A stretch of DNA of 17,314 nucleotides from positions 1 through 17,314 of the forward strand of contig DATIYN010000180.1 of NCBI GenBank assembly GCA_035517595.1, written 5' to 3'. The number at the start of each line of letters is the position of its first letter. Within the stretch, counting starts at the first letter, position 1. The notes beneath the pieces were generated by a model, which worked only from the letters and a program-made list of their open reading frames with translations, was not told the origin of the DNA and did not search any database. Source of the DNA: RBG-16-66-20 sp035517595 (GTDB lineage Bacteria > Pseudomonadota > Gammaproteobacteria > Burkholderiales > SG8-39). The translations under genes and the position numbers were made by a program. Below, piece by piece: positions 1-6,980 of this stretch.

Positions 1-652
1 CAGCCCGGTCACCTACCAGACCTTCGTCTCCCAATTCGGCAACAAGTACACCTACGGCTTCGGCATCCTCGGCGCGGGGCGCGACCGGCGCGACAGCGCC
101 ATCCAGCCGACGCGCGGCTCGCTCACGCGCGGGGCGGCCGAGGTCGGCGCCGGCGACCTCGACTACTACCGGCTGAGCCTGACCTCGATCGGGTATTTCC
201 CGTTGTCGCGCACGGTGACGCTCTCCGTGATGGGCGACGTCGGCTACGTGCACGGCTTCAGCAACAAGGACGTGCCGTTCTTCAAGAACTTCTACGCGGG
301 CGGACCGAACTCGGTGCGCGGCTACCGCGCGTTCTCGCTCGGCCCGCAGGATGCGGCGGGCAACGTGCTCGGCGGCACGCGCAAGCTCGCCGGCAGCGTC
401 GAGCTGCTGTTCCCGATGCCCGGCGCGCAGACCGACAGGTCGCTGCGGCTGAGCACGTTCCTGGATGCGGGCCAGGTCTACGGTTCCCAGGAGAAAGTCG
501 ACCTGGGCGGGCTGCGCTATTCGGCCGGCGTGGGGTTGTTCTGGACCTCGCCGTTCGGCCCGCTGCGGCTGTCGTTCGCCCAGCCGCTCAACGCGAAGAG
601 CGGAATTGACCGGAAGGAGAGGTTACAATTCACCTTTGGCAGCGCCTTCTGA
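1..652 (+). CDS. bamA: Outer membrane protein assembly factor BamA, C-terminal part (5' end outside window)
   Basis: About 216 C-terminal residues of BamA, read in the frame starting at base 2; the start lies upstream of the window. BamA is the Omp85-family core of the BAM complex, which folds and inserts beta-barrel proteins into the outer membrane. The visible part is the second half of the 16-strand barrel: alternating amphipathic strands, the GGPNSVRGYRAFSLGP segment (bases about 299-346) holding the invariant VRGY motif of loop 6, and a C-terminal strand LQFTFGSAF ending in Phe, the usual C-terminal signature of outer membrane barrels. It is followed 29 bp later by skp, the periplasmic chaperone that delivers unfolded barrels to BAM, the normal proteobacterial order. 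Identity is secure; the POTRA domains cannot be judged because they are not in the window. Confidence 0.96.
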   Translation, partial: SPVTYQTFVSQFGNKYTYGFGILGAGRDRRDSAIQPTRGSLTRGAAEVGAGDLDYYRLSLTSIGYFPLSRTVTLSVMGDVGYVHGFSNKDVPFFKNFYAGGPNSVRGYRAFSLGPQDAAGNVLGGTRKLAGSVELLFPMPGAQTDRSLRLSTFLDAGQVYGSQEKVDLGGLRYSAGVGLFWTSPFGPLRLSFAQPLNAKSGIDRKERLQFTFGSAF

Positions 653-681
653 GCGCGAAACCGAGGAAACCGCCGCACGCC

Positions 682-1194
682 ATGCAACGAATCCTGTTCA
701 CCTTCCTAGCCGCCGGCCTGTGCCTTGGCGCCGGCGCCGCGCACGCCCAGGGCAAGATCGGCGTGGTGCAGATCGAGCGCATCGTGCGCGATTCCGCGCC
801 CGCGATCCGCGCGCAGAAGAAGCTCGAGGCCGAGTTCTCCAAGCGCGAGGCCGACCTCGCCAAGACCGCCGACCAGCTCAAGCGCACGCAGGACGAGCTC
901 GAGAAGGAGGGCGTGACGATGTCGGAGGCGCAGCGCCGCAACAAGGAGCGCGACTTCAACGACATGAACCGCGAGTTCCAGCGCAAGCAGCGCGAGTACC
1001 GCGAGGACGTGAACCAGCGCCGCAACGAGGAGCTGTCGCAGGTCATCGACCAGGCGAACCGCGTCATCCGCCAGATTGCCGAGCAGGAGAAGTACGACAT
1101 CATCTTCCAGGACGCGGCGTACGTGAACCCGCGCATCGACATCACGGAGAAGGTGATCAAGGCGCTGGAAGGCAACAAGCCCGCCGCCAAATGA
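682..1194 (+). CDS. skp: Periplasmic chaperone Skp/OmpH
   Basis: 170 residues, close to the family length of about 160-170. Skp is a trimeric periplasmic holdase that keeps outer membrane proteins soluble between the Sec translocon and BAM. The first 22 residues are a Sec signal peptide (basic start, hydrophobic core, cleavage predicted after AHA, before QGKIG). The mature part opens with the beta-strand KIGVVQIERIV typical of OmpH proteins and continues as a long charged coiled coil (roughly residues 38-130, rich in E/K/R/Q), the tentacle helices, before returning to a strand (YDIIFQDAAYVNP). A GAGGA Shine-Dalgarno lies about 15 bases upstream of the ATG. The gene sits between bamA and lpxD, with only one base before lpxD. 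Confidence 0.95.
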   Translation: MQRILFTFLAAGLCLGAGAAHAQGKIGVVQIERIVRDSAPAIRAQKKLEAEFSKREADLAKTADQLKRTQDELEKEGVTMSEAQRRNKERDFNDMNREFQRKQREYREDVNQRRNEELSQVIDQANRVIRQIAEQEKYDIIFQDAAYVNPRIDITEKVIKALEGNKPAAK

Positions 1195-1195
1195 C

Positions 1196-2194
1196 ATGGG
1201 CGGGCCGCTCACGCTCGCGCAGATCGCGGCGCGGCTCGGCGGCCGGGTCGCCGGCGATCCCGGCGTCCTGATCCGGCAGGTCGGCTCGCTGGAGCGCGCG
1301 GGGCCGGGACAGATCGGCTTTCTCGCCGGTCCCAGGCACCGCGCCAAGCTCGAGGGCACGCGCGCGTCGGCGGTGGTTCTCGGCGCCGGCGCCGAGAAGC
1401 TCACCCGGCTGCCGCGCATCGTCTGCGACGATCCCTACGCTTATTTCGCGCGCGTGTCGCAGCTGTTCAATCCGCTGACCGCGCAGCCGGCCGGGGTGCA
1501 TCCGGACGCGAGCGTCGCCCCAGACGCGCGCCTCGGCGCGCGCGTCTCGATCGGCGCGGGCTGCGTGATCGGTCCCGGCGTGACGATCGGCGACGACAGC
1601 TGCCTGTATCCCGGCGTCACGGTCTACGCGGGCTGCCGCATCGGCGCGCGCGCGATCATCCATTCGGGCGCCGTGATCGGCGCCGACGGCTTCGGCTTCG
1701 CGCCCGACGCGGGCCGCTGGGTGAAGATCCCGCAGGTGGGCGGCGTCGCGATCGGCGACGACGTCGAGGTCGGCGCCAACACGACGATCGATCGCGGCAC
1801 GCTCGACGACACCGTGATCGGCGACGGCGTCAAGCTCGACAACCAGATCCAGATCGGCCACAACTGCCGCATCGGCGCGCACACCGCGATCGCCGGATGC
1901 ACCGGCATCGCCGGCAGCGCCGAGATCGGCAGCCACTGCACGATCGGCGGCGCCGCGATGATTATCGGGCACCTGTCGATCTGCGACCGCGCGCACGTGT
2001 CGGCGGGCACCTTCATCTCGCGCTCGATCCGCAAGCCGGGGGTCTACACGGGCGTCTACCCGGCCGACGAGAATGCCGCCTGGGCGCGCAACACCGCGGT
2101 GGTCCGGCACCTCGCGGAGCTGCACGCGCGCGTCCGCAGGCTGGAGCAGCGCAGGCCGGCCGGGAAGAAGTCCGGCAAGGAGAAACGGCGATGA
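1196..2194 (+). CDS. lpxD: UDP-3-O-(3-hydroxyacyl)glucosamine N-acyltransferase LpxD
   Basis: 332 residues (E. coli LpxD 341). It transfers a 3-hydroxyacyl chain from ACP to the 2-amino group of UDP-3-O-acyl-glucosamine, the third step of lipid A synthesis, in the cytoplasm. An N-terminal uridine-binding domain (about 1-95) is followed by a left-handed beta-helix of hexapeptide repeats (about 100-285, many IG/VG turns) and a C-terminal helix ending in a basic tail. The QIGHN motif holds the catalytic His (H222 here, H239 in E. coli), and the helix contains the conserved GADGFGF segment (162-168). The ATG is one base after the skp stop and the protein begins at the usual distance from the LAQIAARL helix. 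The stop overlaps the fabZ start by 4 bases (ATGA), so translation is probably coupled. Confidence 0.96.
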   Translation: MGGPLTLAQIAARLGGRVAGDPGVLIRQVGSLERAGPGQIGFLAGPRHRAKLEGTRASAVVLGAGAEKLTRLPRIVCDDPYAYFARVSQLFNPLTAQPAGVHPDASVAPDARLGARVSIGAGCVIGPGVTIGDDSCLYPGVTVYAGCRIGARAIIHSGAVIGADGFGFAPDAGRWVKIPQVGGVAIGDDVEVGANTTIDRGTLDDTVIGDGVKLDNQIQIGHNCRIGAHTAIAGCTGIAGSAEIGSHCTIGGAAMIIGHLSICDRAHVSAGTFISRSIRKPGVYTGVYPADENAAWARNTAVVRHLAELHARVRRLEQRRPAGKKSGKEKRR

Positions 2195-2649
2195 ACGAGA
2201 TGGACATCCACCAGGTGCTCCAGTACCTGCCGCAGCGCTACCCGATCCTCATGATCGACCGCGTGCTCTCCTGCGAGCCCGGCAAGCGCATCGTGGCGCT
2301 GAAGAACGTATCGATGAACGAGCCGCACTTCCCTGGGCATTTTCCGGTGCGCCCGGTGATGCCCGGCGTGCTGATCCTGGAGGCGATGGCCCAGGCCGCG
2401 GCGATCCTCGCGCTGCGCACGCTCGACGCCCGGCCCGACGACAAGTCGGTCTACTACTACGCGGGCATCGACAACGCGCGCTTCAAGCGCCCCGTCGAGC
2501 CCGGGGACCAGCTCACGGTCGAGGTGCAGATCCTCGGCTCCAAGCGCGGCATCTGGAAGTTCGGCTGCGTGGCGCGCGTCGGCGAGACGCTCGCCGCGGA
2601 GGCCGACATCATGTGCACGGTGCGGCCGGTCGGCGACGCGGAAAGATGA
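2191..2649 (+). CDS. fabZ: 3-hydroxyacyl-[ACP] dehydratase FabZ
   Basis: 152 residues, normal for FabZ. It dehydrates 3-hydroxyacyl-ACP to trans-2-enoyl-ACP in fatty acid elongation, and so competes with LpxA and LpxD for 3-hydroxyacyl-ACP; its place between lpxD and lpxA reflects that branch point. It is a single hot-dog domain: N-terminal LPQRYPILMIDRV, then the central helix with EPHFPGHFP and MPGVLILEAMAQ. The catalytic pair is H50 (PGHF) and E64 (ILEAMAQ). The start chosen at 2191 overlaps the lpxD stop by 4 bases; the open frame extends further upstream but only as a shadow inside lpxD. The stop overlaps the lpxA ATG by 4 bases. FabA is excluded by length and by the surrounding lpx genes. 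Confidence 0.96.
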   Translation: MNEMDIHQVLQYLPQRYPILMIDRVLSCEPGKRIVALKNVSMNEPHFPGHFPVRPVMPGVLILEAMAQAAAILALRTLDARPDDKSVYYYAGIDNARFKRPVEPGDQLTVEVQILGSKRGIWKFGCVARVGETLAAEADIMCTVRPVGDAER

Positions 2650-3416
2650 TCCACCCGACGGCGATCATCGAGCCCGGCGCGCGCGTGGCGCCGGGCGTGG
2701 CGGTCGGCGCCTACGCCGTGATCGGCCCGCAGGTCGAGATCGGCGAGGGCAGCCGGATCGGGCCGCACGTGGTCATCGAGGGCCGCACGCGCATCGGGCG
2801 CAACAACCGCATCTGGCAGTTCGCCTCGATCGGCGCGGCGCCGCAGGACAAGAAGTACGGCGGCGAGGACACCGCGGTCGAAATCGGCGACGGCAACACG
2901 ATCCGCGAGGGCGTGACCATCAACCGCGGCACCGCCGGCGACGCCGGCGTGACGCGCGTCGGCGACGACAACTGGATCATGGCGTACGTGCATGTCGCGC
3001 ACGATTGCCAGATCGGCAGCCACACCATCTTCGCCAACTACAGCGGCGTGGCCGGCCACGTGCGCGTGGGCGACTGGGCGATCCTGGGCGCGTCGACCAT
3101 CGCGCACCAGTTCGTGCGCATCGGCGCGCACAGCTTCACGGGCATGGCCACGCTGCTCGACCGCGACCTGCCGCCCTACGTAGGCGCGGCGGGCAACCGC
3201 GCGCAGCCCTACGGCATCAACACCTTCGGCCTGCGCCGGCGCGGCTTCCCGCAGGCCACGCTCGACAAGCTCAAGCGCGCCTACAAGACCCTCTACCGCA
3301 GCGGCCTGGGCCAGGAGGAGGTGCTGCGCGAGCTCGAGGCGCAGGCGGCGGATTGCGCCGAGCTGCGGCCGCTCATCGATTTCGTCGCCAGCTCGAAGCG
3401 CGGCATCGTCCGCTAG
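2646..3416 (+). CDS. lpxA: UDP-N-acetylglucosamine O-acyltransferase LpxA (predicted C10-specific)
   Basis: 256 residues (E. coli 262). First enzyme of lipid A synthesis: it acylates the 3-OH of UDP-GlcNAc with a 3-hydroxyacyl group from ACP. Residues 1-185 form the hexapeptide-repeat beta-helix; the rest is the helical C-terminal domain (RAQPYGINTFGLRRRGF then helices). Catalytic H119 and D120 (VAHDC) match E. coli H125/D126, and H138 and H154 match H144/H160. The chain-length ruler, Gly173 in the C14-specific E. coli enzyme, aligns without gaps to Met167 (HSFTGMATL). Met at that position is what makes the Pseudomonas aeruginosa enzyme C10-specific, so I infer 3-hydroxydecanoyl at the 3 and 3' positions of this lipid A. 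The ATG overlaps the fabZ stop by 4 bases, and the TAG stop shares one base with the lpxB GTG. Confidence 0.96.
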   Translation: MIHPTAIIEPGARVAPGVAVGAYAVIGPQVEIGEGSRIGPHVVIEGRTRIGRNNRIWQFASIGAAPQDKKYGGEDTAVEIGDGNTIREGVTINRGTAGDAGVTRVGDDNWIMAYVHVAHDCQIGSHTIFANYSGVAGHVRVGDWAILGASTIAHQFVRIGAHSFTGMATLLDRDLPPYVGAAGNRAQPYGINTFGLRRRGFPQATLDKLKRAYKTLYRSGLGQEEVLRELEAQAADCAELRPLIDFVASSKRGIVR

Positions 3417-4579
3417 TGCCCGGGCAATCCAGCCTCCGCATCGGCATGGTCGCGGCCGAGGCCTCGGGCGACCTGCTCGGCGCGCACCTGATCGCCGCCC
3501 TGCAGGAGCGGCGGCCGGGCCTGCAGTTCTTCGGCATCGGCGGGCCGAGGATGATCGCGCAGGGTTTCGATTCGCAGCTGCCGATCGAGCGGCTGGGCGT
3601 GCGCGGCTATGCCGAGGTGCTCGGCCGCTACCGGGAGATCGCGGGCATCCGCCGCAGGCTCGCCGCGCGCCTGCTCGAGGACCGGCCCGCGGCCTTCATC
3701 GGCGTGGACTCCTCCGACTTCAACCTTTACCTCGAGCGCAGGCTCAAGGACGCGGGCGTCCCGGCGATCCAGTACGTGAGCCCCGCGATCTGGGCCTGGC
3801 GCGGCTGGCGCCTGCGGCGCATCGTGCGCTCGGTGAGCCACATCCTCGCGCTGTTCCCTTTCGAGCCGGCCCTCTATGAGAAGGCCGGGCTGCCGGTGAC
3901 CTACGTCGGGCACCCGCTTGCCGACCTCATCCCCCTGGAGCCGGACAAGGCGGCGGCGCGCGCCGAGCTGCGCCTGCCCGCGGGGCGCAGGATCCTCGCC
4001 TTCCTGCCGGGCAGCCGGCGCTCCGAGCTCGAGTACATGGGCGACCTGTTCGTGCTGACCGCGCGGCGGCTGCTGCAGGACCTGCCGCAGGCGCACTTCG
4101 TCGTGCCGACGGCCTCGCGAGAGACGCGCGACCTGTTCGAGCTCGCGCTGCGGCGCCACGAGGCGCGCGAGCTGCCGCTCACGCTGATGTTCGGGCACTC
4201 GCACGAGGCGCTCGCGGCCGCCGACCTCGCGCTGGTCGCGAGCGGCACCGCGACGCTGGAGGCCGCCCTGTTCAAGACGCCGATGGTGATCGCCTACAAG
4301 CAGTCCGCGCTGAGCACGATCATCATGCGCCGCATGGGCCACGTGCCGTACATTGGGCTGCCGAACATCCTCGCGGGCGAGCGGCTCGTTCCGGAATTCA
4401 TCCAGGACCGGGCGACCCCCGGCGCGCTCGCGAACGCGCTGCTCGATCTGCTGCAGGACGCCACCGCGCAGCGCCGCCAGGTCGAGAAATTCCGCGAGAT
4501 CCACGCCGTGCTGCGCCAGAACACCGCGCAGAAGGCGGCGGATGCCGTGCTGAGCGTGATCGATGCGGGCGGGCGCTAG
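3416..4579 (+). CDS. lpxB: Lipid A disaccharide synthase LpxB
   Basis: 387 residues (E. coli 382). GT-B fold glycosyltransferase (family GT19) at the inner face of the inner membrane; it joins UDP-2,3-diacylglucosamine to lipid X to make the tetra-acylated-precursor disaccharide. The start is inferred as GTG at 3416, sharing one base with the lpxA stop (TAGTG), because it places RIGMVAAEASGDLLGA at the usual N-terminal distance and no ATG fits better. Visible motifs: AAEASGDLLGAHL (13-25), GVDSSDFN with D98 in the place of the E. coli catalytic Asp, YVSPAIWAWRGWR (120-132), FLPGSRRSE (196-204) and SGTATLEAALFKTPMVIAYK near residue 282. Its last 17 bases overlap rnhB. No Shine-Dalgarno is obvious, so translation probably depends on coupling from lpxA. 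Confidence 0.95.
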   Translation: MPGQSSLRIGMVAAEASGDLLGAHLIAALQERRPGLQFFGIGGPRMIAQGFDSQLPIERLGVRGYAEVLGRYREIAGIRRRLAARLLEDRPAAFIGVDSSDFNLYLERRLKDAGVPAIQYVSPAIWAWRGWRLRRIVRSVSHILALFPFEPALYEKAGLPVTYVGHPLADLIPLEPDKAAARAELRLPAGRRILAFLPGSRRSELEYMGDLFVLTARRLLQDLPQAHFVVPTASRETRDLFELALRRHEARELPLTLMFGHSHEALAAADLALVASGTATLEAALFKTPMVIAYKQSALSTIIMRRMGHVPYIGLPNILAGERLVPEFIQDRATPGALANALLDLLQDATAQRRQVEKFREIHAVLRQNTAQKAADAVLSVIDAGGR

Positions 4580-5141
4580 AGTCTGCGGCGTCGACGAAGC
4601 CGGACGCGGCCCGCTCGCCGGGCCCGTATACGCGGCTGCGGTGATCCTGGATCCGGGGCGGCCGATCCGGGGGCTCAAGGACTCGAAGCTGCTGAGCGCC
4701 CCGCGGCGAGAAGAGCTTTCCGAGCTGATCCGCGATCATTCGATCGCCTGCGCGATCGCCTGCGCAAGCGTGGAAGAAATCGATGCCGTGAACATCCTGC
4801 AGGCGACGATGCTCGCGATGCAGCGCGCCGTGGCGGCTCTCGGGGTCAGGCCGGACGAGGCGTGGATCGACGGCAACCGCTGCCCTGCGCTCGCCTGCCG
4901 CACGCGCGCGATCGTGCAGGGCGACCGGCTGCACGCGGTGATCTCGGCCGCCTCGATCCTCGCGAAGACCGCGCGCGACGCCGAGATGCGGCGGCTGCAC
5001 GAGCGCTTTCCGCAATACCGGTTCGACCAGCACAAGGGCTATCCGACGCCGCAGCACCTCGCGCTGCTCGGGCGCCACGGCCCCTGCGCGATCCACCGGC
5101 GCAGCTTCCTGCCGGTGCAGCGGCAGCTCGACCTCGCGTGA
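4563..5141 (+). CDS. rnhB: Ribonuclease HII
   Basis: 192 residues. RNase HII cuts the RNA strand of RNA-DNA hybrids and starts removal of single ribonucleotides left in DNA. The N-terminal VCGVDEAGRGPLAGPV motif (8-22) gives D11 and E12 of the DEDD metal site; D103 (WIDGN) and D121 (GDRLHAVISAASILAK) supply the other two, followed by the conserved YRFDQHKGY and the C-terminal HRRSFLPV. All catalytic residues are present. The ATG chosen overlaps the end of lpxB by 17 bases and leaves the usual short N-terminus before the DEAGRG motif. The stop overlaps the next gene as GTGA. An rnhB just after lpxB is a conserved arrangement in many proteobacteria. Confidence 0.95.
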   Translation: MRAGARVCGVDEAGRGPLAGPVYAAAVILDPGRPIRGLKDSKLLSAPRREELSELIRDHSIACAIACASVEEIDAVNILQATMLAMQRAVAALGVRPDEAWIDGNRCPALACRTRAIVQGDRLHAVISAASILAKTARDAEMRRLHERFPQYRFDQHKGYPTPQHLALLGRHGPCAIHRRSFLPVQRQLDLA

Positions 5142-5902
5142 GCGTGATCTCCTCGCGCGACAACCCGCGCGTGCGCCGCTGGCGCAGCCTGGCGCGCGAC
5201 GGGCACCAGCGCCGCAAGGAGAAGCGGACGCTCATCGAGGGCGAGCACCTGGTGGTGGCATTCCTCGATTCAGGAGGCAAGGTCAAGGAGCTGATCCTGA
5301 GCAAGAGCGCAGCCGCCCGGTTCGGCAACCTCGCACGGCGCTGCGGCAAGCCGGCCGTAGTACTTGCCGATGCCGTGTTCAATGCCGTCGCGGATGCCAG
5401 GACGCCGGCCGGGATTGCCGCAGAAATCGCCTTGCCCGCTTCGGATTTCGACTTGCAGCGCGCGAATACCTGCGTATTTCTCGAAGGCGTGCAGGACGCC
5501 GGCAACGTCGGCACGATTCTGCGCAGCGCCGCCGCCTTCGGCATCCGCCACGCCGTGCTTGGCCCCGGATGCGCCGACGCCTGGTCGCCGAAGGTGCTGC
5601 GCGCGGGCATGGGAGCGCATTTCTCGCTCGCAATCGCGGAACGCGCCGACCTCGCGGGAGCGATTGCCGAATTCGGCGGCAAGACGGTCTGCGCGGTGCC
5701 GCGCGACGGCGTGTCCCTGGTCTCCGCCGACTTATCGGGCCGGATCGGCTGGCTGCTGGGCGCCGAAGGGCAGGGCGTCAGCGAGAGCCTGGCGGCGCGT
5801 GCCACGCTGCGCGTGACGATCCCGATGCCAGGGGGCGCCGAATCGCTCAATGTCGCCGCGGCGGCGGCCATCTGCTTCTACGAAGCGACACGGGGTATTT
5901 GA
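5138..5902 (+). CDS. SpoU/TrmH-family RNA 2'-O-methyltransferase (RlmB-like)
   Basis: 254 residues if the GTG at 5138 is used (overlapping the rnhB stop as GTGA); a second GTG two codons later is an alternative. It is a SPOUT-class methyltransferase that methylates the 2'-O of a ribose in rRNA or tRNA using S-adenosylmethionine. An N-terminal substrate-binding domain (SSRDNPRVRRWRSL... RTLIEGEHLV, about 1-90) is followed by the knotted catalytic domain. Motif 1 is NVGTILRSAAAFG (123-135, with N123 and R129), motif 2 is WLLGAEGQG (205-213, E210), and motif 3 is IPMPGGAESLNVAAAAA (228-244). The exact target base cannot be read from the sequence, so I give no symbol. It is the last gene of the envelope operon, and a perfect hairpin follows 22-26 bases after its stop. 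Confidence 0.9.
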   Translation: MSVISSRDNPRVRRWRSLARDGHQRRKEKRTLIEGEHLVVAFLDSGGKVKELILSKSAAARFGNLARRCGKPAVVLADAVFNAVADARTPAGIAAEIALPASDFDLQRANTCVFLEGVQDAGNVGTILRSAAAFGIRHAVLGPGCADAWSPKVLRAGMGAHFSLAIAERADLAGAIAEFGGKTVCAVPRDGVSLVSADLSGRIGWLLGAEGQGVSESLAARATLRVTIPMPGGAESLNVAAAAAICFYEATRGI

Positions 5903-5923
5903 TCGGGGCCTGACTTCCGATCT

Positions 5924-5957
5924 CGAATGACCGCTTTCGACCCAAAGCGGTCACTCG
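5924..5957. repeat. TGACCGCTTT/AAAGCGGTCA hairpin, copy 1
   Basis: A perfect 10-bp inverted repeat (TGACCGCTTT at 5928-5937, AAAGCGGTCA at 5944-5953) around a 6-base loop CGACCC. It extends by three more pairs (CGA/TCG) past one mismatch, giving a stem of about 14 bp. It lies between the stop of the methyltransferase (5902) and the convergent stop of the small secreted gene (5967), so it could help end transcription from both sides, but no T-tract follows on either strand. Related copies occur at 6723, 6758 and 9025, which makes a dispersed palindromic repeat more likely than a one-off terminator. Confidence 0.8.
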
Positions 5958-5966
5958 TGGTGTCAG

Positions 5967-6593
5967 CTATTTATTCAGGCGATATTGGGTTAGCTCGAGG
6001 ACAACGGTATCCGAATTCCTAGTCCAAATAGTCTTCACGTCCCGATTTACCTCGGGCACGTACCAAATGGTTACTCGCTTCTGCGGCTGTGAATGCTTGG
6101 CATTCATGGCAGTACCGATCCCAATTCCTTCAATTCGCATGGCACGAAACGTTCCAGCGGGAACAGTTACGTCGTCCCATCCAACTACCTTCATATCCCA
6201 CTTTCTCTTCCGCTTTTTCTCTACGCTCTCCGCGAGTTGATAGTCTTCGTCGAACGAGTAAATGTCACCGACATGCAGGGGAAATTTCAGAAAATGCGTC
6301 TTTGCCCTTATGGCATACTCGTTTATCACAGGATTCCATTCGGTTGTGAACGTATGGTCACTCCCGTCTCCGCCAGTTGAAGCTACAGCGAAGATTACAT
6401 CCTTCGAGTAGTCAATATACGTAACGCACGAAGTGTAGTCATGGACCGACTTGTCGTTCATAGAGACGGAGGTCCTCCGATAGGTCCAGCAGTCTCCGAC
6501 CTCAACGTATGGCTGTTTCACAAAATCGTCGTCGCCGGCGAGCGCGGCGGTTACGACGAAGCCCAAAACGAGAGCAGATAGATAGCGCGGCAT
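5967..6593 (-). CDS. Small secreted protein of unknown function
   Basis: 208 residues; I do not recognise it with certainty. The N-terminus MPRYLSALVLGFVVTAALA is a clear Sec signal peptide with cleavage predicted near ALA-GDD, giving a soluble periplasmic protein of about 188 residues. The mature chain is beta-rich and opens with YVEVGDCWTYRR. Its second half holds DVTVPAGTFRAMRIEG followed by VTIWYVPEVNRDVKTIW, a pattern seen in secreted DUF3108-like proteins, where a lipoprotein-like barrel is suspected. There are two cysteines (C34 and C56), which could form a disulfide. GC is visibly lower than in the flanking operons (29 of 60 in one line counted by hand at 6181-6240). The Shine-Dalgarno is weak. 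It is the minus-strand neighbour of an M61 peptidase gene, and the two lie in a segment framed by related hairpins. Acquired origin is inferred; no function is proposed. Confidence 0.72.
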   Translation of the reverse strand: MPRYLSALVLGFVVTAALAGDDDFVKQPYVEVGDCWTYRRTSVSMNDKSVHDYTSCVTYIDYSKDVIFAVASTGGDGSDHTFTTEWNPVINEYAIRAKTHFLKFPLHVGDIYSFDEDYQLAESVEKKRKRKWDMKVVGWDDVTVPAGTFRAMRIEGIGIGTAMNAKHSQPQKRVTIWYVPEVNRDVKTIWTRNSDTVVLELTQYRLNK

Positions 6594-6718
6594 GGCCGAC
6601 CGTCGTTGACTCTAGAATTGTGCGGCCCATTGCGCAAGACTGCAGACACAACATGCGTCGCAATGAGGATCAAATTGTCGATTGGAACTCGACTGTCGTG
6701 GTATCTAATGCATTTCCG

Positions 6719-6740
6719 CGAATGACCGCTTTTGGCCGAA
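6719..6740. repeat. TGACCGCTTTTGGCC half-copy of the hairpin repeat
   Basis: CGAATGACCGCTTTTGGCCG shares the left arm and flank (CGAATGACCGCTTT) with copy 1 at 5924, but the returning AAAGCGGTCA arm is missing, so it cannot form the same hairpin. It begins 35 bp before the next half-copy at 6758. Confidence 0.6.
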
Positions 6741-6760
6741 TCCGAACGTACACCCAATGA

Positions 6761-6800
6761 CCGCTTTAGACGGTGATTTCAACCGGTCGTTGCAACACCT
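6761..6800 (-). repeat. Left arm of a 40-bp inverted repeat pair
   Basis: Read on the minus strand from 6800 it starts AGGTGTTGC, continues with GACCG and GAAA blocks, and ends AAAGCGG (6761-6767). It aligns without gaps to 6941-6980 on the plus strand at 30 of 40 positions (counted by hand); seven of the ten differences are transitions. The AAAGCGG end is part of the second half-copy of the TGACCGCTTT motif (6758-6767). The pair would be the terminal inverted repeats of a decayed element of about 220 bp. The GTGTTGC...GTTGAA look recalls the ends of some insertion sequences, but I cannot name a family. Confidence 0.55.
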
Positions 6801-6940
6801 TCGGCGCCTTCTAACAGCCTGTTTCTACGGCCGTTGATCGCGATCTGACACTGGAGCAGCTCGATTTCAGTCGTGCAACGAGCTACAAAGGTCCGGATTG
6901 CGAAGCACCCGAAAATTTAAGTCCCACTAGCAGTAAGGCG

Positions 6941-6980
6941 AGGTGTTGCGTTGACCGATCGAAACCGCCACCCAAAGCGG
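6941..6980 (+). repeat. Right arm of a 40-bp inverted repeat pair
   Basis: Plus-strand copy starting AGGTGTTGC at 6941 and ending AAAGCGG at 6974-6980, the partner of 6761-6800 in opposite orientation (30 of 40 identical, no gap). The 140 bases between the arms have no open frame long enough for a transposase, so if this is a mobile element it is a non-autonomous or badly decayed one. It ends 27 bases before the stop codon of the M61 peptidase gene. Confidence 0.55.

Noticed and set aside
3005..3415. Upstream extension of the lpxB frame inside lpxA
   Set aside because: The Arg/Pro/Gly-rich translation is out-of-frame lpxA; LpxB family homology begins just after the GTG at 3416.
5924..5957. 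Rho-independent terminator after the methyltransferase
   Set aside because: The stem is strong but no T-tract follows, and the same stem recurs at 9025, so it is listed as a repeat rather than a terminator.
6089..6380. Two overlapping plus-strand open frames opposite the small secreted gene
   Set aside because: Translations have no signal or domain pattern and no ribosome site, whereas the minus strand gives a signal peptide and globular protein.
6801..6940. Transposase remnant between the inverted 40-bp repeats
   Set aside because: No frame gives a DDE-like or other transposase segment; the interval is only 140 bp and I cannot support any coding content.
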